Positions 57,633 through 64,000 of a DNA stretch of 64,000 nt are shown piece after piece. The notes under the pieces were generated by a model. It was not told where the DNA came from and ran no database searches. It saw nothing but the letters and a program-made list of their open reading frames with translations. This DNA comes from Rhodocyclaceae bacterium (GTDB taxonomy: Bacteria; Pseudomonadota; Gammaproteobacteria; Burkholderiales; Rhodocyclaceae): positions 1-64,000 of the forward strand of contig JAGRGB010000200.1 of the NCBI GenBank assembly GCA_020445745.1. The letters run 5' to 3'. Each line of letters begins with the position of its first letter. The first letter of the stretch is position 1. The position numbers were made by a program, and so were the translations under genes.

Positions 57633-60600
57633 TCAGGTCGCGGTGGCGGCTTCGCCGAGTTCCGCTGCCGCGGCGTGCTGGCGTCCGGCCAGCAGCGTGT
57701 AGACAGTGGGCACGACGAACAACGTCAGCAGCGTGCCGAGCAGCATGCCGCCGACGATCACCCAGCCGATCTGCTGGCGGCTTTCGGCGCCGGCACCGGT
57801 CGCCAGCGCCAGCGGCACCGCACCGAGCACCATCGCGCCGGTGGTCATCAGGATCGGCCTCAGCCGCAGCACCGCGGCCTCGACCACCGCCTCGCCGAGC
57901 TGGCTGCCGCGGCCACGCAACTGCTCGGCGAACTCGACGATCAGGATGCCGTGCTTGGTGATCAGCCCGACCAGCGTCACCAGACCGATCTGGCTATAGA
58001 CGTTCAAAGTGCCGCCGGTCAGGTACAGTGCCGCCAGGGCGCCTGTCATCGACAACGGCACGGTGAGCATGATCGTCAGCGGATCGCGAAAGCTCTCGAA
58101 CTGGGCCGCCAGCACCAGATAGATGAACGCCAGCGCCAGCACGAAGGTCAGCACCAGGCCGGCCGACGTGGTCTTGAATTCCCGGGTCTGACCGTTGTAG
58201 TCGACCGCGTAGCCTGGCGGCAGCACCCGGGCGGCGGTATTCTCGAGAAAGGCCAGCGCCTCGCCGGTGGTGTATTCCGGCGCCAGGTTGGCGGTCAGCG
58301 TCACTGCCCGGCGCTGGGCGAAGTGGTTCAGTTCGCGCGGCGAAACGGTCTCGTCCACCTTCAGCAGGCCGGCCAGCGGCAGCATATCGCCGTCGCGGTT
58401 GCGCACGAAGATGTCGCGGATGTCCCTGGGATCGCGCCGATCGCCGGGTGCCACCTGGACGATCACGTCGTACTGCTCGGCATCGCGCTTGAATCGTGTG
58501 ACCTGGCGGCCGCCGAGCATGGTCTCGAGGGTGCGGCCGATGGTCTCGACCGATACGCCCAGGTCGGTGGCCTTGTCGCGATCGATGCTCACCGCCAGTT
58601 CGGGCTTGGTCAGCTTGAGATCGGTATCGACCGCCACCAGTCCCGGATTGTCGGCCACCTCGTCGAGCAGGCGCTCGGTGTATTGCTGCAGTTCGCCGTA
58701 GCTCGCCGACGTCACGATGACGAAGTTGATCGGCCGGTTGCGAGCACTCTGGCCGAGCGACGGCGGCGTCACCGGGAAGGCAAGCACGCCCGGCACCGAC
58801 GCGAACTTCGGGAATAGCTGCTTGGCAAGCTGGGTCGAGCGCAGCTCCCGCTCGTTCCAGTCGGCCAGGCCGGCAAAGGAGATGCCCTGCGACACCGTCG
58901 GGCTGCCGGACACCATGAAGTAGCGCGTCACCTCGGGCGTGCCGGCGTAGATGGCCTCGAGCTGGCGGGCATAGCGGTCCATGAATTCGAGCGTCGCCCC
59001 TTCGGGGCCGCTGAACACGCCGATGATGAAGCCGCGGTCCTCGACCGGGGACAGTTCGGTCTTGAGCACGCCGAGCAAGGTCCAGGACGTGCCGGCGACC
59101 CCGGCGAACACCAGCATCACCAGCCAGCGGGCCCTCAGCGCCAGACCCAGCAGTCGACGATAGCCGGCGGTCAGGCCGCCGAAGAAGCGCTCGACCAGGT
59201 TGTAGAGTCGGCCATGACGCGCCTCGTGGCGCAACATCAGCGAGCACATCATCGGCGACAGCGTCAACGCGACGAAGCCCGACACGATCACTGCGCCCGC
59301 CAGCGTCAACGCGAATTCGGTAAACAGCTTGCCGGTGCGGCCGGTCATGAAGGCCACCGGCGCGTACACCGCAGCCAGCGTGATGGTCATCGCCACCACG
59401 GCGAAGCCGATCTCCTTGGCGCCGGTCAGCGCAGCCTGCAGCCGCGGCATGCCGTCCTCGATGTGTCGATAGATGTTCTCGAGCACGACGATGGCGTCAT
59501 CGACCACCATGCCGACCGCCAGCACCAGCGCCAGCAGGGTCAAGGTGTTGATCGAGAAGCCGAATGCCAGCATCAGCGCGAAGGCGCCGATCAGCGACAC
59601 CGGAATCGTCACCATCGGGATCAGCATCGCCCGCCAGTTGCGCAGGAACACGAAGATGATCACCGCCACCAGCGCCACCGCTTCGCCGATGGTCATGAAC
59701 ACCGCCTTGATCGAGCGGTCGATGAACACCGTGTAGTCGTTGGCGATGTCTACCCGCATGCCCTCGGGCAGATCGGCGACGATGTTCGGCAATTCCCCCC
59801 GCAGCGCATGGGACAGGGTCAGCGGGTTGGCGGTGCTTTGCTTGATCAGCCCCAGTGCCACCGCAGGCCGCCCGATGAAGCGCGCCGAGGTTCTCTCGGA
59901 TTCGGCGCCGATCTCGACCCGGCCGACGTCGCGGATGCGGATCGGGTAGCCATCGGCGCTCTGCGGCTCGCGCACCACCACCGCCTCGAACTGCGCCGGC
60001 GTCGTCAGATCGGTGCGGGCGACCACCGAGAATTCCCGGTCGGCGCTTTCGATGCGGCCCGCCGGCACTTCGACGTTCTGGTTGCGCAGCGCGCCCTCGA
60101 CGTCCTGCGGGGTCATGCCGAAGGCCGCCAGTCGCTGCCGGTCGAGCCAGATCCGCATCGAGTACTTGCGCTCGCCGAACACCCGCACGTCGGCCGCGCC
60201 CGGCAGCGTCTGCAGTCGCGGCTTGACGATCCGGCTGGCGACGTCGGTGACATCCAGCGCCGAGTGCCGGTCGGACGAAAAGGCCAGGTAGATGATCGGG
60301 TTGGCGTCGGCCTCGACCTTGGCGATGACCGGCTCCTCGACGTCCTGCGGCAGTCGGTTGCGGACCCGCGAGACGCGATCGCGAACGTCGGCTGCCGCGC
60401 CGTCCGGGTCGCGCTCGAGGCGAAACTTGATGGTGATCTGGCTCTCTTCCTGCCGGCTGATCGACGACAGCACATCGACACCCTCGATGCCGGCCAGCGA
60501 ATCCTCCATCGGCTTCGTCACCTGGGATTCGATGATGTCCGGACTGGCCCCCTTGTAGGTGGTGCGCACCGTCACCACCGGCTCGTCGATGTTGGGGTAC

Positions 60601-60707
60601 TCGCGAATCGTCAGACGCGTCCAGGACACCAGGCCGATCAGCACGACCGCCAACGACAGCACGGTGGCGAATACCGGGCGGCGAATGCAGAGGTCGGAGA
60701 TCACCAT
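57633..60707 (-). CDS. RND efflux transporter, HAE1 family inner-membrane pump
   Basis: 1024 aa with twelve predicted helices and two large periplasmic loops. Family motifs: CIRRPVFATVLSLAVVLIG at the start, the helix 4 region ending in VLAVGMVVDDAIVVLENIYRH with the paired proton-relay Asp residues, and VLAAQFESFRDP. Exports drugs or other amphiphiles with the adaptor encoded just upstream. No outer-membrane factor gene is adjacent, so a TolC-like partner must be elsewhere. Confidence 0.95.
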   Translation of the reverse strand: MVISDLCIRRPVFATVLSLAVVLIGLVSWTRLTIREYPNIDEPVVTVRTTYKGASPDIIESQVTKPMEDSLAGIEGVDVLSSISRQEESQITIKFRLERDPDGAAADVRDRVSRVRNRLPQDVEEPVIAKVEADANPIIYLAFSSDRHSALDVTDVASRIVKPRLQTLPGAADVRVFGERKYSMRIWLDRQRLAAFGMTPQDVEGALRNQNVEVPAGRIESADREFSVVARTDLTTPAQFEAVVVREPQSADGYPIRIRDVGRVEIGAESERTSARFIGRPAVALGLIKQSTANPLTLSHALRGELPNIVADLPEGMRVDIANDYTVFIDRSIKAVFMTIGEAVALVAVIIFVFLRNWRAMLIPMVTIPVSLIGAFALMLAFGFSINTLTLLALVLAVGMVVDDAIVVLENIYRHIEDGMPRLQAALTGAKEIGFAVVAMTITLAAVYAPVAFMTGRTGKLFTEFALTLAGAVIVSGFVALTLSPMMCSLMLRHEARHGRLYNLVERFFGGLTAGYRRLLGLALRARWLVMLVFAGVAGTSWTLLGVLKTELSPVEDRGFIIGVFSGPEGATLEFMDRYARQLEAIYAGTPEVTRYFMVSGSPTVSQGISFAGLADWNERELRSTQLAKQLFPKFASVPGVLAFPVTPPSLGQSARNRPINFVIVTSASYGELQQYTERLLDEVADNPGLVAVDTDLKLTKPELAVSIDRDKATDLGVSVETIGRTLETMLGGRQVTRFKRDAEQYDVIVQVAPGDRRDPRDIRDIFVRNRDGDMLPLAGLLKVDETVSPRELNHFAQRRAVTLTANLAPEYTTGEALAFLENTAARVLPPGYAVDYNGQTREFKTTSAGLVLTFVLALAFIYLVLAAQFESFRDPLTIMLTVPLSMTGALAALYLTGGTLNVYSQIGLVTLVGLITKHGILIVEFAEQLRGRGSQLGEAVVEAAVLRLRPILMTTGAMVLGAVPLALATGAGAESRQQIGWVIVGGMLLGTLLTLFVVPTVYTLLAGRQHAAAAELGEAATAT

Positions 60708-60716
60708 GGCGAGGAC

Positions 60717-61826
60717 CTAGCGGGCGGCGCCGTCGCGCGCTGCCGGCGGCGCGGCGACAGTAACCGGGGCGCCGTCGCGAAGCTTGATCTGTCCGGCAGT
60801 GACGACCCTCATCCCCGGCTCGAGGCCATGGCGGATCTCGACGCGGGTATCACGCCGGACGCCGGTCTCGACCTCGATCCGGCGAACGAGTTCGCCGTCC
60901 ACGACGAACACGAACTGTCCCTCGGCGGTCGGGATGAGGGCTTCCTCCGGCACCGACAGCACCGCCGGTCGCGCCTCCAGCAGAAGCCGCACACGCGCGA
61001 ACAGGCCCGGCCGCAGAAGATTGTCGCGATTGTCGATGCGCGCGCGCAGGAGCACGGCGCGGCCCTGCGCGTCGATCTGAGGGTCGATCGCCTCGACCAC
61101 GGCATCGAAGCTGCGAGAGGGCCATGCGTCGACGCTGACCGCCACCGACTGGCCGGTACCGATCTTGCCGAGGTTGGATTCGGGCACCCGAAAATCCACC
61201 TTCAGGCTCGACAGATCCTCGAGGTTGACCAGATCCGCACCCTCCTTGACATAGTCGCCGACGCTGACCCGGCGAATGCCGGCGACACCGGAGAACGGGG
61301 CATGGATGCGACTGCGCGCAAGTCGCGCCCGCGCCAGTTCGACCGCCGCCCGCGCGACCTGGAGGTTGGCATCGGCCTGATCGCGCGCGCTGCCGCTGAC
61401 GAACTTGCGCCGGAACAGGTCCTCGGTGCGGGTGGCGTCACTGCGCGCCAGCTCGAGTGCCGCCAGCGCCTGGGCCAGCTCGGCCCTCTGGGTGGCGTCG
61501 TCGAGGCGAAACATCAACGCCCCCCGCTCGACGCGGGCACCGTCACGGAAGCCGATCGCGGCGACGCGGCCGGCGATCTCCGGCCGCACGATCACCGACT
61601 GGCTGGAGGCCAGGGTCCCGACGGCCGACAGTTCGTCGGGCATCGCCACGATCCGCACTTCGGCCGCCTCCACCGCGGTCGGCCGCGGGACCGGCTTGGC
61701 GGGCGCACTTGCACCAGCCGCCGCCGGAGCGGGCGGTACCGGAGTGCGCTGCGCCTGGTAGGCGTAGGCGGCCAGTGCCGCCAGCCCGACCAGACACAGA
61801 CCCACCACGACCTTGCTCGATGACAT
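60717..61826 (-). CDS. RND efflux periplasmic adaptor (membrane fusion protein)
   Basis: 369 aa. N-terminal membrane anchor (VVVGLCLVGLAALAAYAY), barrel-sandwich lipoyl half (EIAGRVAAIGFRDGARVERG), helical hairpin and second half with RIHAPFSGVAGIRRVSVGDYVKEG, then the beta-barrel (LKVDFRVPE). Ten bp upstream of the pump gene in the same operon. Confidence 0.94.
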   Translation of the reverse strand: MSSSKVVVGLCLVGLAALAAYAYQAQRTPVPPAPAAAGASAPAKPVPRPTAVEAAEVRIVAMPDELSAVGTLASSQSVIVRPEIAGRVAAIGFRDGARVERGALMFRLDDATQRAELAQALAALELARSDATRTEDLFRRKFVSGSARDQADANLQVARAAVELARARLARSRIHAPFSGVAGIRRVSVGDYVKEGADLVNLEDLSSLKVDFRVPESNLGKIGTGQSVAVSVDAWPSRSFDAVVEAIDPQIDAQGRAVLLRARIDNRDNLLRPGLFARVRLLLEARPAVLSVPEEALIPTAEGQFVFVVDGELVRRIEVETGVRRDTRVEIRHGLEPGMRVVTAGQIKLRDGAPVTVAAPPAARDGAAR

Positions 61827-61936
61827 GCGAACGACCTCGTTCAGGGCGGGAACCGCCGCCCCGTACTGTGACCGCGCCCCTCGGCTCGCGGTTCGCGACC
61901 CCTCGTGCGGGCGGTAGCCGTTCCGGGAGGCCTGCG

Positions 61937-62983
61937 TCAGGCGAACAGTACTGCAGCCCCGCCGTGCCCGCGCGCTTCGATGCGGCCGATGCGGAAGACC
62001 GTCTCACCGGCCGCCGCCAACTGTGCCGCGGCCGCCTCGGCCCGGTCTTCGGAGGTCACCACGACCATGCCGATGCCGCAGTTGAATACCCGGTACATCT
62101 CGTCGTCGGCGACGTTGCCCGCCCCCTTCAACCACTGGAACAGGTAGGGCATCTGCCAGCTGTTGCGGTCGATCTGCGCACACAGGTGGTCGCCGAGGAT
62201 CCGCGGCAGATTCTCGGTGAGTCCACCACCGGTGACGTGGGCCATGCCCTTGACCACCCCGGGCATGCTGCGCAGCAGCGACAGCAAGGGCTTGACATAG
62301 ATGCGGGTCGGTTCGAGGATCACGTCGGCAAGCGGCCGCCCGTGGAAATCGCCGTCCAGATTGGGCCGGGTGAGCTCGATGATGCGGCGGATCAGCGAAT
62401 AGCCGTTGGAGTGGGCCCCGCTCGACGCCAGTCCCAGCAGCACGTCACCGTCGCCGATGGCGGATCCGTCGACGATCTCGGCCTTCTCGACGGCGCCGAC
62501 CGCGAAGCCGGCGAGATCGTATTCGCCGTCCGGGTACATGCCAGGCATCTCGGCGGTCTCGCCACCGATCAACGCACAGCCGGCGAGCTCGCAGCCGCGT
62601 GCAATGCCCGACACGACGCTGGCGGCCGTGTCCACGTCGAGCCGTCCGCAGGCGAAGTAGTCGAGGAAGAACAACGGCTCCGCACCCTGCACCAGGATGT
62701 CGTTGACGCTCATCGCCACCAGATCCTGACCAACGGTGTCGTGCCGGTTCAGTTGGAACGCCAGCTTGAGCTTGGTGCCGACGCCGTCGGTGCCCGATAC
62801 CAGCACCGGTTCGCGGTACTTTCCGGTGAGTTCGAACAGGGCGCCGAAACCACCGAGACTGCCGAGCACTTCGGGGCGCAGCGTGCGCCGGGCCATCGGC
62901 TTGATGCGATCGACCAGCGCATCGCCAGCTTCAATGTCGACACCGGCGTCACGGTATGAGAGCGGGGGGGATTTGGCGCTCAA
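61937..62983 (-). CDS. purM: phosphoribosylformylglycinamidine cyclo-ligase PurM
   Basis: 348 aa. [19 protein letters not shown] at the start, [48 protein letters not shown] and [13 protein letters not shown]: all PurM signatures. Makes AIR from FGAM. Divergent from the PerM-type gene, the arrangement common in beta- and gammaproteobacteria. Confidence 0.97.
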   Translation of the reverse strand: MSAKSPPLSYRDAGVDIEAGDALVDRIKPMARRTLRPEVLGSLGGFGALFELTGKYREPVLVSGTDGVGTKLKLAFQLNRHDTVGQDLVAMSVNDILVQGAEPLFFLDYFACGRLDVDTAASVVSGIARGCELAGCALIGGETAEMPGMYPDGEYDLAGFAVGAVEKAEIVDGSAIGDGDVLLGLASSGAHSNGYSLIRRIIELTRPNLDGDFHGRPLADVILEPTRIYVKPLLSLLRSMPGVVKGMAHVTGGGLTENLPRILGDHLCAQIDRNSWQMPYLFQWLKGAGNVADDEMYRVFNCGIGMVVVTSEDRAEAAAAQLAAAGETVFRIGRIEARGHGGAAVLFA

Positions 62984-63145
62984 GGGGAATCCTTCGGGGT
63001 TGCGGAAGTATCGGCCGCCGGGTGCTGGTTGAGTGCGCTATCGCGAGCGGATAAAGTGACGCCCTCGACCCGGGGGCGCGGGGCGGCCCCGTGCCGCGCG
63101 ACTCCGGCGACTCCGATGTGCCCGCCAGGATCGAGTTTAACCGAA

Positions 63146-64000
63146 ATGCCCATTGCCCGTGCCTACCGCATGCAGACCCTGGGGTGGCTCGCCGCCGGGG
63201 CGGTCCTGCTGTGGATCACCTGGCTGCTGGCGCCGATGCTGACCCCGTTCGCGGTCGCCGCGGTGTTCGCCTACGTCTGCGATCCCGGCGTCAATTGGCT
63301 GGTGGCGCGCCGCGTACCACGAGCCGTGGCGGTACTGATGGTGATCTCGGCCCTCGGTCTGCTGCTGCTGTTGCTGTTGCTGATCCTGGCACCGATGGTC
63401 TACCGCGAGGGCATCGCGCTCGCCCAGCGTCTGCCGGACCTGCTCGACCTGCTCAACCTGCGCGTGCGCCCGTGGCTCGAAGATCAGTTCGGCATCGTGA
63501 TGCAGCTGGACGTCGGCGCGGTACGCAAGTGGCTCGCCGGCAACTGGGATACCGCCCAGGACGTGCTCGGCCTGGTACTGGCGCGGGCCAAGACCAGTGG
63601 CCTGGCGGCCCTGGCGATTGCCGGCAACCTGTTCCTGATTCCGATCGTGATGTTCTACCTGCTGCAGGAATGGCCGAAGATCCTCGACTACGTCGAGGAG
63701 AGCATCCCGCGGCCGCTGCACGACCGCACGATGGCCCTGGTCGCCGAGATCGATTCGGTGCTGTCCGAATTCCTGCGCGGCCAGCTGGCGGTGATGTTCC
63801 TGCTGGCGCTCTATTACAGCGTCGGCCTGTGGCTCGCCGGCCTGCGCTTCGCATTGCCGGTCGGGATCATCACCGGGCTGCTGGTGTTCATCCCCTACGT
63901 GGGGTTCACGACCGGGCTGTTGCTGGCGCTGATGACCGCGGCGCTGCAGGCCGGCTGGGGGCCGATCGTCGGCGTCGTCGTGGTGTTCGCGATCGGCCAG
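63146..64000 (+). CDS. PerM/AI-2E family permease, cut by window end
   Basis: First 285 codons only, from the ATG at 63146. Hydrophobic segments include GAVLLWITWLLAPMLTPFAV and a leucine run near codons 70-80. Family motif IVMFYLLQEWPKI and the LRFALPVGIITGLLVFIPYVGF block are present. Proteins of this family are putative exporters; next to purM it is usually called PerM. The C-terminus lies outside the window. Confidence 0.9.
   Translation, partial: MPIARAYRMQTLGWLAAGAVLLWITWLLAPMLTPFAVAAVFAYVCDPGVNWLVARRVPRAVAVLMVISALGLLLLLLLLILAPMVYREGIALAQRLPDLLDLLNLRVRPWLEDQFGIVMQLDVGAVRKWLAGNWDTAQDVLGLVLARAKTSGLAALAIAGNLFLIPIVMFYLLQEWPKILDYVEESIPRPLHDRTMALVAEIDSVLSEFLRGQLAVMFLLALYYSVGLWLAGLRFALPVGIITGLLVFIPYVGFTTGLLLALMTAALQAGWGPIVGVVVVFAIGQ

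Overview
The window is GC-rich (estimated by eye) chromosomal DNA from a proteobacterium, most likely a betaproteobacterium. The core gene set supports this: mutL-miaA, purM divergent from a PerM-type permease, purN-DUF3108-rsmB, flhBA, a cytochrome P460 and a glutaminyl-tRNA synthetase. The genus cannot be fixed from sequence reading alone.

Positions 1-13.5 kb hold the striking part: a complete-looking diversity-generating retroelement (DGR) locus. One 131-bp template repeat (TR, 8546-8676) carries eleven AAC codons. Four variable repeats (VR1 363-493, VR2 4027-4157, VR3 8260-8390, VR4 10644-10774), all 131 bp, match it. By hand alignment I count 68 substitutions at TR adenines against 3 elsewhere. 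Each VR encodes the C-terminal end of a formylglycine-generating-enzyme-like (FGE/SUMF1, C-type-lectin-fold) domain. The four domains sit on four different N-terminal modules: DUF4062, TIR with a Pro-rich linker, SEFIR/TIR-nSTAND NTPase, and TIR-NACHT. All are modules of prokaryotic conflict or immune signalling. A fifth gene between them encodes a TIR-SLOG protein without a VR. The DGR enzymes are an Avd-like four-helix protein (minus strand) and a reverse transcriptase (plus strand). The RT reading frame is interrupted in phase by a 240-bp segment bounded by 13-bp inverted repeats. A perfect 19-nt hairpin lies 52-54 nt beyond every VR and is absent after the TR.

Positions 14-24 kb: an HD-GYP response regulator and a hybrid kinase with degenerate receivers, then gloA, a YgjP-type metallopeptidase, a CinA/MoaB-fold protein, an EI24 membrane protein and the 5-oxoprolinase operon pxpBCA. 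Positions 24-38 kb: a second hybrid kinase, crcB-hrpA, an ECF sigma/anti-sigma pair, and a translationally coupled operon of yfiR, a hybrid kinase and a REC-PAS-GGDEF-EAL protein that looks like a c-di-GMP signalling unit.

Positions 38-64 kb are housekeeping: glnS, flhBA, rluE-DUF192, cytochrome P460, a fatty-acid desaturase, the operon purN-DUF3108-rsmB-PLD, dedA, mutL, a TraB/GumN protein, miaA, a membrane protein, a metallophosphoesterase, an RND efflux pair, purM, and a PerM-type permease cut by the window end. Gene functions below are read from motifs and remembered family features; no database search was run.
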